A DNA stretch of 64,000 nt from assembly GCA_964493325.1 (NCBI GenBank), contig CAZBMD010000008.1, forward strand, positions 6,559 to 70,558, in the 5' to 3' direction. Positions 8,164-16,673 of the stretch are shown here, piece by piece. Under the pieces are notes generated by a model, which had not been told where the DNA came from, did not search any database, and saw nothing but the letters and a program-made list of their open reading frames with translations. The DNA is from CAZBMD01 sp964493325. GTDB lineage: Bacteria; Babelota; Babeliae; Babelales; RVW-14. Within the stretch, counting starts at the first letter, position 1. Every line of letters starts with the position of its first letter. The position numbers and the translations under genes are program-made.

Positions 8164-8320
8164 AAAAAAGCTCCTTTCTTTCGACTAAACGCATCAATTC
8201 GATTTTTGACTCTTTTAGCAACGTCCCATATTTACAACCCCTGGTCAATAAAACAATAGTCCGCCTTTGAATTCAAAGAACTTTAACGACCATACCTCAA
8301 TCCGTTGATTTAGCGACCAT

Positions 8321-8348
8321 TTGTAATTATTTTATAAAAATGTACAAT
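8321..8348 (+). promoter_or_regulatory. Candidate promoter for the gene at 8400
   Basis: TTGTAA (8321-8326) and TACAAT (8343-8348) are separated by 16 bases, and TACAAT is one mismatch from the -10 consensus. The start codon is 51 bases downstream. Confidence 0.4.
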
Positions 8349-8399
8349 GGATAGTAGGTTATAAGTTTTACACTCATTGTCTTTATGGAGGATTTCACT

Positions 8400-8879
8400 A
8401 TGACAATAAGAAACATAAAACAGTCAACCGTTTTTACTGCATTACTGCTTCTAGGCATTACAACAGCAAACGTACAAGCTACAACAGCAAACGTACAAGC
8501 TACAACAGCAAACGTACAATCTACATCAAAAACAAATAAAAAATGGACAAAAAAGCAAGTTGCAGCAACTCTTATCGCCGGAGCTACTCTTGTCGGTTAT
8601 GCAGGATACATCGGATACAACTTGTACAATGGCCGGCCACAAGACAAGTTTACTAAAGGGATATTGGCAGTAGGCAACGCGGGACTGTCCATGAGCAAAG
8701 AACCGCTCATTAGACTTGGAAGAGGGATGGTTGACGCAGGCTTTAGCTTAGTTTCAATGGCCCTGGTCAAATCAGTCTATGAAACTTTAAAAAGAAACTT
8801 AATTGTAAAAAGAAACTTAGAAGAAGATGAGGACAGCACTGAAGAGACAATAACAGAAAAAAATACGCATCAAGCATAA
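8400..8879 (+). CDS. Small secreted membrane protein, unknown
   Basis: A 159-residue protein from the ATG at 8400, preceded by GGAGG at 8387-8391. A signal peptide (residues 1-about 27) ends in a TTANVQA heptad that is present three times in a row, so there are three successive VQ(A/S) cleavage-like sites. The mature protein has a hydrophobic Ala/Gly segment (about 52-75), a second hydrophobic stretch near 110-125 and a charged, acidic C-terminal tail (EEDEDSTEET). Its size and layout resemble the two small proteins at 10076-11133. I recognise no family. Confidence 0.6.
   Translation: MTIRNIKQSTVFTALLLLGITTANVQATTANVQATTANVQSTSKTNKKWTKKQVAATLIAGATLVGYAGYIGYNLYNGRPQDKFTKGILAVGNAGLSMSKEPLIRLGRGMVDAGFSLVSMALVKSVYETLKRNLIVKRNLEEDEDSTEETITEKNTHQA
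8460..8522 (+). repeat. Three copies of a 21-bp tandem repeat at the signal cleavage region
   Basis: Units 8460-8480, 8481-8501 and 8502-8522 are identical except for one base in the last (AAGCT to AATCT). Each codes TTANVQ plus Ala or Ser. The near-identity points to recent slippage. Confidence 0.95.
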
Positions 8880-8901
8880 TCAGACACTCGTTAGATTCGG
8901 G

Positions 8902-8931
8902 AAAGGGAGGCTTTTATGCCTCCCTTTTTTC
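8902..8931 (+). terminator. Terminator after the gene at 8400
   Basis: A 10-bp stem, AAAGGGAGGC (8902-8911) with GCCTCCCTTT (8918-8927), has a 6-base loop and continues in T (8925-8930). Confidence 0.9.
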
Positions 8932-9019
8932 ATGTAAACCTACCATTAACAACGTTTTGCAATCATGCTATGATCAGCTTGGTTGTCCTTCTCTATATTA
9001 ATTTTTGCAAAATACTGGC

Positions 9020-9940
9020 ATGAACAAAAAAATTTTACTTTATTACAAATACGTCAATATCGAAAATCCAGAAGCCATAAAGGCCTGGCAGCTTGAGCTT
9101 TGCAAGTCTTTGCAACTCAAGGGTCGGATCATCATCGCCCACGAGGGTATTAATGGCACCCTGGATGGGTTACCTGAACATACCGACGCCTACATCAAGG
9201 CTATGCTAGAGCACCCGCTTTTTGGCAATATTGATTTTAAAGAAAGCTCTGTTGACGGGCAATACGACTATTTTGATAAACTAAAAATCTTTGTAAAACC
9301 GGAAATTGTAAATCTTGGACTTGATACCAAGAAATTTACAGCCACCACAGGGGGCAAGCATCTGACCCCACAGCAAGCACACGAGCTTTTAACAAAAAAA
9401 CCTGAAGATTTGATAGTATTTGATGGCAGAAACCATTACGAAGCCAGAGTGGGCAAATTTGAGGGCGCCATCACCCCAGAAATTGAACATTTTAGAGATT
9501 ATCCTGGTTATATTGATGAAAATCTTGATTTATTCAAAGATAAACAGGTTTTAATGTACTGCACTGGCGGCGTGCGCTGCGAGCGCGCATCATCCTATCT
9601 TAAAGCCAAAGGCGTTGCCAAAGAGGTCCTGCAGATCGAAGGCGGCATCCACCGCTATGTTGAACAGTTCCCTGATGGCTATTTCCGCGGTAAAAATTAC
9701 GTCTTTGACGCACGCATTGCCGTCACCGTCAACGATGACATTGTTGGCTCATGCGATATCTGCAATGCATCGTGCGATGAGTACACCAATTGCATCAATG
9801 CAATGTGCAACAAGCAGTTTATCTGCTGCCCATCGTGTCTTGACAGTCTTCACAACGCGTGTAGCAAACAATGCGATGACCTTGTCCAAACAGGCAAAAC
9901 TCATCGACGACCGCTTAGACCTCGCGTTAAAACAGCATAA
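9020..9940 (+). CDS. trhO: tRNA uridine 34 hydroxylase, rhodanese family
   Basis: A 306-residue protein of the YceA/TrhO family, which uses oxygen to hydroxylate U34 of certain tRNAs, a step towards the 5-methoxyuridine or oxyacetate wobble modification. The N-terminal ferredoxin-like domain has the conserved AHEGINGTL. The rhodanese domain (about 115-215) holds the catalytic loop CTGGVRCERAS with Cys at about 181 and EGGIH after it. The Cys-rich C-terminus (CDICNASCDEYTNC, then CNKQFICCPSC) is typical of the family. I use the ATG at 9020; a TTG at 9005 is in frame, and neither has an obvious Shine-Dalgarno. Monocistronic, between a terminator and a new promoter. Confidence 0.93.
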   Translation: MNKKILLYYKYVNIENPEAIKAWQLELCKSLQLKGRIIIAHEGINGTLDGLPEHTDAYIKAMLEHPLFGNIDFKESSVDGQYDYFDKLKIFVKPEIVNLGLDTKKFTATTGGKHLTPQQAHELLTKKPEDLIVFDGRNHYEARVGKFEGAITPEIEHFRDYPGYIDENLDLFKDKQVLMYCTGGVRCERASSYLKAKGVAKEVLQIEGGIHRYVEQFPDGYFRGKNYVFDARIAVTVNDDIVGSCDICNASCDEYTNCINAMCNKQFICCPSCLDSLHNACSKQCDDLVQTGKTHRRPLRPRVKTA

Positions 9941-9981
9941 AACATCAAAAAATCATCTTTTTTAGAATTCCCCCCCCTCGC

Positions 9982-10009
9982 TTGATTTTATATTAGAAAC
10001 TATTAATAT
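9982..10009 (+). promoter_or_regulatory. Candidate promoter for the gene at 10076
   Basis: TTGATT (9982-9987) and TAATAT (10004-10009) with a 16-base spacer, 66 bases before the start codon. A run of eight C at 9970-9977 lies just upstream. Confidence 0.35.
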
Positions 10010-10075
10010 GAGTAAATAAGCATAAGTAGTTGCTAATAGAAATAATAATAAACCGTATTCCTGGGGGGAATTTTT

Positions 10076-10570
10076 ATGAAACAGTTTAATCAAAAATTAG
10101 TTATTGCTGCAGCTCTGTTGCTTAGTAGTGCGGCAATAACAACGCACGTTCAAGCAGAGGGCGAAACACTTGTTCAAGCAAGCTGGATTTCAGCTCTTAC
10201 AACAAATGCATCGGCCAAAACAGTTGCTCTTTCGGCAGCTGGCTGTCTGACAGCTCTTGGCGCCATCAAGTTTGCTAAAAAAGTGCCTGGATTTTTGCAG
10301 GATAGTCTTTCATGGCTTAAAAAGCACCAGGCTTTAATTGAATTTGAGGTTGGATGTGTTTTAATTGCAGCTGCAGCAGGTATCCTCATAAGCTCACCGA
10401 TGCTACTTTGTGACAAAGAGAATTTCACTGAGGCTCTGCTCGTCAGTCTTTATGCATATTTACTCTCTATGCCAATTGCAGAATCACTTTTACATAGTTT
10501 TATTGAATGGGTAATTGAGAGGGACCAATTACGCCGCTATGGTTATGTCTTCCAGCGTTACTACAGATAA
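10076..10570 (+). CDS. Small secreted membrane protein, unknown
   Basis: A 164-residue protein with a GGGGGGAA Shine-Dalgarno 5-6 bases before the ATG. The signal peptide ends ITTHVQAEGE, very similar in style to the TTANVQA of the gene at 8400. The mature protein has hydrophobic segments at about 48-62 and 84-105 (CVLIAAAAGILIS) and a third at about 115-140. The C-terminus is polar and basic. It is followed after 41 bases by another small secreted membrane protein and probably shares a transcript with it. No family recognised. Confidence 0.6.
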   Translation: MKQFNQKLVIAAALLLSSAAITTHVQAEGETLVQASWISALTTNASAKTVALSAAGCLTALGAIKFAKKVPGFLQDSLSWLKKHQALIEFEVGCVLIAAAAGILISSPMLLCDKENFTEALLVSLYAYLLSMPIAESLLHSFIEWVIERDQLRRYGYVFQRYYR

Positions 10571-10591
10571 GCCTTATTAATTAAGGCTTAT
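10567..10591 (+). other. Hairpin between two small secreted protein genes
   Basis: ATAAGCCTTA (10567-10576) pairs with TAAGGCTTAT (10582-10591) around a 5-base loop, starting within the stop codon of the first gene. There is no T tract, so it is more likely an mRNA-stabilising or attenuating hairpin than a terminator. Confidence 0.5.
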
Positions 10592-10611
10592 TATTGGAGA
10601 GGGCTTTTTCT

Positions 10612-11133
10612 ATGATAGACCACAAAAAAATGCGATTTATCACTCTTACACTCATGCTTGTTGCAGGATCTTTAAAAGCTACTGATTTGCACGCAGAAGT
10701 CATAGAACAAGCCTCTCTGACAAACCAATATGGCTCTGAAACAGAAAACTGTTGCTGCCTGTGCCATAAAAAAGAGGCCTTGTATTACAATCCAGCAACT
10801 TGCCCATGCAATCAGGCTCCAAAAAAATTGACTCGGAAAGAGCTAGCAATACGCGTTGCACTATTTGGAGCAGGAGTAGCACTTATTCCTTGTGCTGGCC
10901 TTCTTGGGTATTACTATGCTCGCAAAATATTTATTGCCAGAATGACGCAATGGATAGACGATGAAGTGAATAATGCCACGCAAGATAGCTTAATAGCACC
11001 TGAACTCAAACAAGTAATACGTTTTCTTTACGATACGGGATGCTTGGCTCAAAAAATTACACGTTATCTTGCAGATGAAATAACTCTAGAACGATCGTTA
11101 CACCATTTCAATCAAGCACTCGACCCGTTCTAA
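10612..11133 (+). CDS. Small secreted Cys-containing membrane protein, unknown
   Basis: A 173-residue protein from the ATG at 10612, which has GGAGAGGG upstream; an in-frame ATG at 10594 would place that site inside the gene. A signal peptide (about 1-28, ending LHA) is followed by a Cys cluster NCCCLCHKK plus TCPCN within 30 residues, which could bind a metal or form disulphides. A membrane segment follows at about 82-103 (VALFGAGVALIPCAGLLGYYYA), and a helical, charged C-terminus completes it. The sequence after the signal (EVIEQASL) echoes the VQASW of the preceding gene, so they may be distant relatives. Function unknown. Confidence 0.6.
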   Translation: MIDHKKMRFITLTLMLVAGSLKATDLHAEVIEQASLTNQYGSETENCCCLCHKKEALYYNPATCPCNQAPKKLTRKELAIRVALFGAGVALIPCAGLLGYYYARKIFIARMTQWIDDEVNNATQDSLIAPELKQVIRFLYDTGCLAQKITRYLADEITLERSLHHFNQALDPF

Positions 11134-11154
11134 GAATGATAAATCTGATAGAAT

Positions 11155-11997
11155 TTAATAGGCTATAGGAATTGGCCTTGCCTTTACCCACGCGTCAAGA
11201 TCAACAAGATACGCCAAAAATGTATCCAAATCTGCATGTCGAATTGAATTAGGTCCATCCGAATGGGCTTTTTCTGGATTTTCGTGAACTTCCATAAAAA
11301 GACCTGCTATGCCCTGGACCAAAGCGGCAGCTGCAAGCGCAGGCACAAATTTACGATCTCCACCAGAACAACCGCCAAGCCCGCCAGGACGCTGAACGGC
11401 GTGAGTGGCATCCAAAACAACCGGCTTACCAAAGCTCTTCATAATCGGAAAATTTCGATAGTCTACAACCAAATTATTGTATCCGAAGGTAAACCCTCGC
11501 TCGCAAACCCAAGCATGTTGATTTCCCGTTGATTCAACTTTTTGGACAGCATGTTGCATATTTTCGGCAGCAAGAAATTGACCTTTTTTGATCATCACAG
11601 GGAGACCTGTTTTGCCAGCTGCAACCAAAAGATCGGTCTGCCTACACAAAAAAGCAGGAATTTGAATGACATTTGCCACCTGAGCAACAGCTTCAACATG
11701 AGCAGATTCGTGAACATCGGTAATGATAGGAAGGTTAAAGTTTTGCTTTACCTTTTCAAGAATTTTTAGTCCTTCATCCATCCCAACACCGCGAGCGCCA
11801 TTTATAGAAAGACGGTTTGCCTTGTCATACGCTGCCTTGAAAAGCAGCTTGAATTTATATTTTTCAGAAAGATTTTTAAGAAACTCAGCAGCTTTTAGGG
11901 TTACCGCTTCGCCTTCGATAGCACATGGCCCCAAAATAAAAAAGATTTGCTTTTCGTTGCTCACCTGCCTGAGCCACTCATGTGATGCGTTTAACAT
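11155..11997 (-). CDS. kdsA: 3-deoxy-D-manno-octulosonate 8-phosphate synthase
   Basis: A 280-residue KdsA that condenses phosphoenolpyruvate with arabinose 5-phosphate to Kdo 8-phosphate for the LPS inner core. Seen motifs: ILGPCAIEG near the N-terminus, FKAAYDKANR, PIITDVHE, IQIPAFLCRQTDLL, IKKGQF, LDATHAVQRPGG and FMEVHENPEKAHSDGPN. The Cys of GPCAIEG, the His of DATHAVQ, the Glu of MEVHENP and the Asp of SDGPN correspond to ligands of the metal-dependent class, unlike the Asn version of E. coli. AAGGTTG precedes the ATG. It is followed by no gene on its strand; nusB lies 16 bases upstream, so the two are probably co-transcribed. It supplies the substrate of KdsC at 55255. Confidence 0.97.
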   Translation of the reverse strand: MLNASHEWLRQVSNEKQIFFILGPCAIEGEAVTLKAAEFLKNLSEKYKFKLLFKAAYDKANRLSINGARGVGMDEGLKILEKVKQNFNLPIITDVHESAHVEAVAQVANVIQIPAFLCRQTDLLVAAGKTGLPVMIKKGQFLAAENMQHAVQKVESTGNQHAWVCERGFTFGYNNLVVDYRNFPIMKSFGKPVVLDATHAVQRPGGLGGCSGGDRKFVPALAAAALVQGIAGLFMEVHENPEKAHSDGPNSIRHADLDTFLAYLVDLDAWVKARPIPIAY

Positions 11998-12013
11998 AGT
12001 TGATCAACCTTTT

Positions 12014-12571
12014 TTAATTCTGCTCTTCAGTAGGCACATGCTCTACGATATTTTTGCATATCTCATCCAAAATACCATTAACAAATTTGTAGGCATCTTT
12101 TTCTGCAAACATTTTTGCAAGCTCAACAGCTTCGTTAATAACAATTGATGGAATACAATCTTTTTGCCGAAGTTCCCACAAAGCAAGACGTAAAATCAAC
12201 CGAGTACAACAACCAAGTCGATCAAGGCGCCAATTTTTCAAATATGGCGTTATTTCTTCATCTAGCTGAAGATGGTTTTCAATTGCGCCTTTTGCCAATT
12301 TAATAGCAAAAAGATTTTCAGGTAACGAAACATCAAACCCATCATTAAAATTTTTAATCATATCCTCAAGCGGAACTGAATAATCAAATCGATCAATTGC
12401 ATAGCACAGGTAAAAAGCAAGCTGACGCTCGTCTCGACGTGAGTCAAACTTAAGCAAAACAGTCTCATTACTCTCTTGTTCATCTTCTTTCTGCAACAAC
12501 TCTTGGTCGAGCTCTGCATCAACTGGAAGATGATTAATACGTGAATCAGAAAGGATATTTTTAGACTCCAT
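12014..12571 (-). CDS. nusB: Transcription antitermination factor NusB
   Basis: A 185-residue protein with the all-helical NusB fold. The C-terminal part is diagnostic: WRLDRLGCCTRLILRLALWELR, then IPSIVINEAVELAKMFAEKDAYKFVNGILDEI. NusB binds S10 and boxA RNA to allow antitermination of rRNA transcripts. The N-terminal 45 residues are longer than usual and polar/acidic, and look like a lineage extension. GAGGT is placed 7 bases before the ATG. It lies 54 bases downstream of efp and just before kdsA, and the three are probably an operon. Confidence 0.9.
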   Translation of the reverse strand: MESKNILSDSRINHLPVDAELDQELLQKEDEQESNETVLLKFDSRRDERQLAFYLCYAIDRFDYSVPLEDMIKNFNDGFDVSLPENLFAIKLAKGAIENHLQLDEEITPYLKNWRLDRLGCCTRLILRLALWELRQKDCIPSIVINEAVELAKMFAEKDAYKFVNGILDEICKNIVEHVPTEEQN

Positions 12572-12625
12572 GACATAACCTCAATAGCAATTACCGTGCC
12601 GCAAACATTTTACCAGTGCAAAAAA

Positions 12626-13186
12626 CTAATCAACTTTTTCGATATATTTATCTTCTCGAGTGTCTATTTTAATTTTATGACCTTCATTGATAAACAAAGG
12701 AACCTGAACAACGACCCCTGTCTCAAGCGTTGCCGGCTTGCTACCGCCTTGAGCTGTATCACCCTTAACACCTGGAACGGTTTCTTTAACTTGCAGAACC
12801 ATGAATGTTGGAGGTTCTACCGAAATTGGTTTGCCTTGAAAAAAGATAATACTGTAGACCGAACCTTCTTTAAGGTACTTGGCTACTGTTTCAATTTGAT
12901 CTTCATTAAAGTCTGTCTGTTCAAATGTTTCCTGATCCATGAAATGGAACAAGTCATCTGAATATAAAAATTGCATTTGTTTGTATTCCAAATCTGGCTC
13001 TGGAAATTTTTCTGCAGATCGGAATGTTTCTTCTAAAACGCGCCCTGTAAGCAAATTTTTCATTTTGGTGCGCAGATAGGTTCCACCTTTACCAGGCTTT
13101 ACCGACTGATAATCCATAACGACCCAAGGTTCGTTATTCCACAGTATTTTTGTTGACCCTTTTCTAAAGTCGGATGTTGAGATCAC
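12626..13186 (-). CDS. efp: Elongation factor P
   Basis: A 186-residue EF-P starting at GTG with AAAGG upstream. EF-P rescues ribosomes stalled on polyproline by entering between the P and E sites. Domain I holds the loop PGKGGTY, with Lys34 as the position modified in many bacteria, and RTKMKNLLTG. The C-terminal OB domain ends TLETGVVVQVPLFINEGHKIKIDTRE, the family signature. No epmA or epmB is visible in this window, so whether the lysine is modified cannot be judged. Confidence 0.97.
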   Translation of the reverse strand: MISTSDFRKGSTKILWNNEPWVVMDYQSVKPGKGGTYLRTKMKNLLTGRVLEETFRSAEKFPEPDLEYKQMQFLYSDDLFHFMDQETFEQTDFNEDQIETVAKYLKEGSVYSIIFFQGKPISVEPPTFMVLQVKETVPGVKGDTAQGGSKPATLETGVVVQVPLFINEGHKIKIDTREDKYIEKVD

Positions 13187-13335
13187 AAACAGCCTTTCTT
13201 TTTAATTTTCAAACATAAAAACAGAAGATTCTTTAAATGTACCTGGTTACAAGACAATTGTCTACAGCAGAACAGGACAAAACGAAGAAAAACTGAATAT
13301 TTTTTATACAAACAATTCTTAATTGAACATAAATA

Positions 13336-13878
13336 TTATGATGCCATAAGTACTTGCACAGCCTTTTCTACCTGCTGAGGCAATGATTGCTCCTCTTGTA
13401 TCCCAAAGGGGGATAAAACATAATCTGGAACAGCGTCTCTGTCAACAGGACGATCAATACCCAAGCGTAATCGCCAAAAATCGGCACCTATCGCTCCAAT
13501 AATTGATCTCAAGCCGTTATGCCCCTTGGCACTTCCTCCAAATTTTACACTCACCTGGCCGAATTTTTTCTCTAGCTCATCATGAACAACTACGATCTGA
13601 TCAGCCCTTATACCTTTTTTCAACAAGAAAGACATAACCTGGCCAGAATTATTCATAAATGTCATTGGCTTAATAAGGTACACCTCTGGACCACCGTCGC
13701 ATAGTTGAACGGCTGCGTACTCCATCTTTGCTCCATCTTTCCATGAAGCGCCTAATCGATTACAAAGCTCATCAACAACCCTAAACCCAATGTTATGTCT
13801 CGTTTTTGAATATTTTGTCCCTGGATTGCCAAGGCCTATAATTGCTCGAATAGTCTTTGCGTTGTACTGACCGTCCAT
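13336..13878 (-). CDS. pth: Peptidyl-tRNA hydrolase
   Basis: A 180-residue Pth that releases peptides from peptidyl-tRNA that drops off the ribosome. Key parts: IIGLGNPGTKYSKTRHNIGF with the catalytic His in RHN, KPMTFMNNSGQ with the conserved Asn, VVHDELEKKFG with the Asp of VHDE, and GSAKGHNGLRS. The frame is open to 13974, but homologues begin just before IIGLGNPG, so I take the ATG at 13878. It overlaps the end of prs by 43 bases, suggesting translational coupling. Confidence 0.95.
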   Translation of the reverse strand: MDGQYNAKTIRAIIGLGNPGTKYSKTRHNIGFRVVDELCNRLGASWKDGAKMEYAAVQLCDGGPEVYLIKPMTFMNNSGQVMSFLLKKGIRADQIVVVHDELEKKFGQVSVKFGGSAKGHNGLRSIIGAIGADFWRLRLGIDRPVDRDAVPDYVLSPFGIQEEQSLPQQVEKAVQVLMAS

Positions 13879-14855
13879 GTATCCAGCCCATTCATAGATT
13901 TTGTTATTTCCACAATTTTTTCCACGAAATACTTTTGTAACGGCACAAACTGCACGTTTGCAGGATATCGACATCCATCAACAATCAATGTATCTGAGAT
14001 AAAAACGGCATCAAACGCACAAGAACTTAACCGCTCAAGGGCTCCTGATGATAAAACGGCATGAGAAAAACAGCCGATAACACGACGAGCGCCATTTCTA
14101 CGAAGAAGTTCACATGCTTGTATAGCCGTTCTTCCTGTATCTATAATATCATCAAGAATTACTGCTACCTTGCCCCGAACATCCCCAATCATACCGATAG
14201 CTACCGCCTGATCTTTTTGTTGTCTTATTTTTTGAATAGAAGCAACATCAACATTTAAAAGTACTGCTACATGGTGCGCTCGCGCCATTCCTCCAGCATC
14301 AGGAGACACAATACACGCCTCACCTGTAAACTGCTCTTGGCCCAATATCTCTTGCAAAAACAAAACCCACCACTGATCAAGGGATATATGAATTAAACGA
14401 TCATACTGAACCAAATTATTTGAAAAACCATGCAAATCGGTCGTGATAATTTCATCAGCCCCTGCAAATCGCAGAAGTCTCAGCAAAAAAGAAAAAGGAC
14501 TTTCGTCTGCAGCAACATGGGGCCTCTCTTGCCGGGCGTAAGGCAAATAAGGCAAGACGGTGATAATTTTTGCAGGCTTGTAAAGTGCAAGCTTACGAAT
14601 TGCTTGCAGCAGACAAAACAACTGATGATTTATGCATATACCAGAATTTTGATCAAGACCCTGATAAACTTGCGTAAACTGGTATACAAACAGTATGGTT
14701 TGACCGGCAATATCAGCCTCTCCGTTAAATTCTACGTAGCTTTCAGAGTCAGCAAAATAATCTGATAGGAGTTGATGTAGAGGCACACCAAGTGCAAGCG
14801 CTATTTGCTGAGCAAAGGCCGCATCTTTTTGGCCAACTACACAAAGACCGTTCAT
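13836..14855 (-). CDS. prs: Ribose-phosphate pyrophosphokinase
   Basis: A 339-residue PRPP synthetase that makes phosphoribosyl pyrophosphate from ribose 5-phosphate and ATP. Recognised parts: YVEFNGEADIAGQTILFV (the usual GEIR/SVRG-type N-terminal block, altered), PYLPYARQERPHVAADESP, ITTDLHG, IVSPDAGGMARA and the PRPP loop VILDDIIDTGRTA. A polar C-terminal tail is slightly longer than normal and overlaps pth. The N-terminal ATP-site region is more divergent than in housekeeping Prs, but the catalytic segments are kept. It sits 9 bases after lpxD in a skp-lpxD-prs-pth run. Confidence 0.92.
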   Translation of the reverse strand: MNGLCVVGQKDAAFAQQIALALGVPLHQLLSDYFADSESYVEFNGEADIAGQTILFVYQFTQVYQGLDQNSGICINHQLFCLLQAIRKLALYKPAKIITVLPYLPYARQERPHVAADESPFSFLLRLLRFAGADEIITTDLHGFSNNLVQYDRLIHISLDQWWVLFLQEILGQEQFTGEACIVSPDAGGMARAHHVAVLLNVDVASIQKIRQQKDQAVAIGMIGDVRGKVAVILDDIIDTGRTAIQACELLRRNGARRVIGCFSHAVLSSGALERLSSCAFDAVFISDTLIVDGCRYPANVQFVPLQKYFVEKIVEITKSMNGLDTWTVSTTQRLFEQL

Positions 14856-14864
14856 GAGGATCTT

Positions 14865-15932
14865 TCACGAAAAAAAATTTTTTATTCGTTGTATCAGCGA
14901 TGGAGATGCCGCTCGCTGCTCAAAAAATGACTTGAGTTTGTCAGCTTGTTTTACAATCTCCGGCAACTTGCCCATTGCAACCACAGACCGCTTCCACTGA
15001 ATAAACGGTACGGCGGGAACGCCGGCAACTGTTACGCCATCCTCAAGATTGTTCATCACACCACTTTTTGAAACAACTTTAACACCGTTGCCCAGGACTA
15101 AATTATCCTTAATTGCAACAAGGCCCCCTATTTGACACCCAACACCAAGCGAGGTACTCCCTGCGATACCTGTATGGGCCAAAATTGCGCATGCATCGCC
15201 AATTTTCACATTGTGAGCAATGTGCACATTATTATCAAGTTTAACGCCATTACCAATTATCGTTTCATCAAAAGAGGCTCGATCAATGGTACAGTTCGCG
15301 CCAATTTCACTTTGCTTACCAATACGAACAATGCCAATTTGAGGGATTTTGAGCATTCCGTGTTTAGTCACTTTATAGCCAAAGCCATCTGAACCAATCA
15401 CAGCTCCGGCATGAATTATGGAATAGTCGCCCACAATGCAACGATCAAGAATCTTTGCACCAGGATACAAAACCACCCCAGCACCAATAACAGCATGTCT
15501 GCCAACAAATACTTGAGCTCCGATAACTGCATCTTTGCCGATAACAGCGCCATCTTCGACAACTGCTGACGCATGAACAAAAGCGCTTGGATCAATAACT
15601 GCAGTTACTTTTTGCTCATTATCTCGCTCGGTCTTTTCTGCAAAATCTACGAGCTTAGAAAATGCCAGAAGCTCATCTTTGACCACAAGGTATTTTTTCC
15701 CCTCAACCACAGGCGAACTTGTAATCAAAAATCCTGCATTACTTTTTTTTATTTTTTCAATCTGAACAGCCCCAAAAACCGATTGATCACCACGGTCCAA
15801 AATCACTGCGATATCGTTGGGACCTGCATTTTCCAGCGAGGCAATGCGATTGATAGTTATAGGTGCATCGATGTGACAATCTGTCACACCGATTACACCA
15901 ATAATTGTTTTTAAATCAATATTCAGATTCAT
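14865..15932 (-). CDS. lpxD: UDP-3-O-acylglucosamine N-acyltransferase
   Basis: A 355-residue LpxD, the third enzyme of lipid A synthesis, adding the N-linked hydroxyacyl chain from acyl-ACP. The N-terminal uridine-binding domain (about 1-105) includes IASLENAGPNDIAVI. It is followed by left-handed beta-helix hexapeptide repeats from about 110 to 310 (for example AVIGKDAVIGAQVFVG). Catalytic-site features are DGFGYK and VKLDNNVHIAHNVKIG with the conserved His. The C-terminus is the family IQWKRSV plus helix. The start codon overlaps the skp stop by one base, a classic bacterial skp-lpxD order, although fabZ and lpxA do not follow here. Confidence 0.96.
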   Translation of the reverse strand: MNLNIDLKTIIGVIGVTDCHIDAPITINRIASLENAGPNDIAVILDRGDQSVFGAVQIEKIKKSNAGFLITSSPVVEGKKYLVVKDELLAFSKLVDFAEKTERDNEQKVTAVIDPSAFVHASAVVEDGAVIGKDAVIGAQVFVGRHAVIGAGVVLYPGAKILDRCIVGDYSIIHAGAVIGSDGFGYKVTKHGMLKIPQIGIVRIGKQSEIGANCTIDRASFDETIIGNGVKLDNNVHIAHNVKIGDACAILAHTGIAGSTSLGVGCQIGGLVAIKDNLVLGNGVKVVSKSGVMNNLEDGVTVAGVPAVPFIQWKRSVVAMGKLPEIVKQADKLKSFFEQRAASPSLIQRIKNFFS

Positions 15933-16579
15933 TAAGCTGCTTTAACCTTCTTTTCAGTTGCTGGTGTGGCATTTTTTGCTGTCATGGTTTTTGTCTTGCC
16001 GCTCTTTAATGAACTTGAAAAATCTTCATCGATTTTTTTCAAGATAATATCGGTTTGGTCGATAGCTTTTGCAACAAAAAACACACCTGGAGTATTTTTG
16101 TCAACCAAAAAAGACCAGTTGTTTTCTTCGGAGATCTTATTCATCACACCGCGTTGTTTTTCGCGAAGCTGAAATTCTTGCTTGCTCAAAGTTTTTTGAA
16201 GTTCTTTTTGCTTTTCTGCAAGTTCTCTTTCCATTTTATCTTTTTTGCTCACCAATTCTTCTGTTTTTTCTTGCAAAGCTTCTTTGCTCAAAACATCAGC
16301 CTTTTTATTGATAGATTCTTGTAAATCAGCAAGTTCTGCTTGAGCCTTTTTAACAAGCTCTTCAAAATTTTTAACTTCTTTTTGAATCTTTGATGCAAGC
16401 TCTTGTCCTTCTTTGGACTTTTGCAAAATAAAGAGGCTATCAACAGCAACAATTTGACCAGCTGCATTTTGTACTGCTAAATTTGCAGATTTTGGCTGAG
16501 CAGCAGCCTCTGATGCTTGTGCAAGATAGGAAAAACCACACACAGAAACGGCAACGGCCATTAATAAAGCTTTTTTCAT
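15932..16579 (-). CDS. skp: Periplasmic chaperone of the OmpH/Skp family
   Basis: A 215-residue exported protein, started at the ATG at 16579 with GAGGAG 7 bases upstream. The signal peptide (1-about 22, ending AQA) is followed by the conserved start of the family, IVAVDSLFILQKSKEGQELA. A long Lys/Glu-rich coiled coil spans about 60-150, and the closing motif is NWSFLVDKNTPGVFFVAKAIDQTDIILKKID, with a disordered Lys/Ala tail of about 20 residues. Skp trimers hold unfolded outer membrane proteins in the periplasm. It heads the run with lpxD, prs and pth. Confidence 0.9.
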   Translation of the reverse strand: MKKALLMAVAVSVCGFSYLAQASEAAAQPKSANLAVQNAAGQIVAVDSLFILQKSKEGQELASKIQKEVKNFEELVKKAQAELADLQESINKKADVLSKEALQEKTEELVSKKDKMERELAEKQKELQKTLSKQEFQLREKQRGVMNKISEENNWSFLVDKNTPGVFFVAKAIDQTDIILKKIDEDFSSSLKSGKTKTMTAKNATPATEKKVKAA

Positions 16580-16673
16580 GAAAAACTCCTCATACATAGG
16601 AAAACCAAACACCTTTGAGAAAAATATGGTAACTTTTTTAATTCAGAGCGTCAATCTGGGCCATAGGCCTAGT

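Noticed and set aside
9615..9965. A 116-codon open frame within trhO
   Set aside because: It lies in another frame of a well-conserved enzyme and has no start signal or known homology.
9970..9977. A run of eight C before the gene at 10076, as a phase-variation tract
   Set aside because: It is outside coding sequence and upstream of the likely promoter; no slip effect can be argued.
12084..12961. Plus-strand open frames over nusB and efp
   Set aside because: Antisense to conserved genes and without coding character.
13879..13974. A longer pth starting at 13974
   Set aside because: The extra residues are not conserved in Pth and lie fully inside prs.
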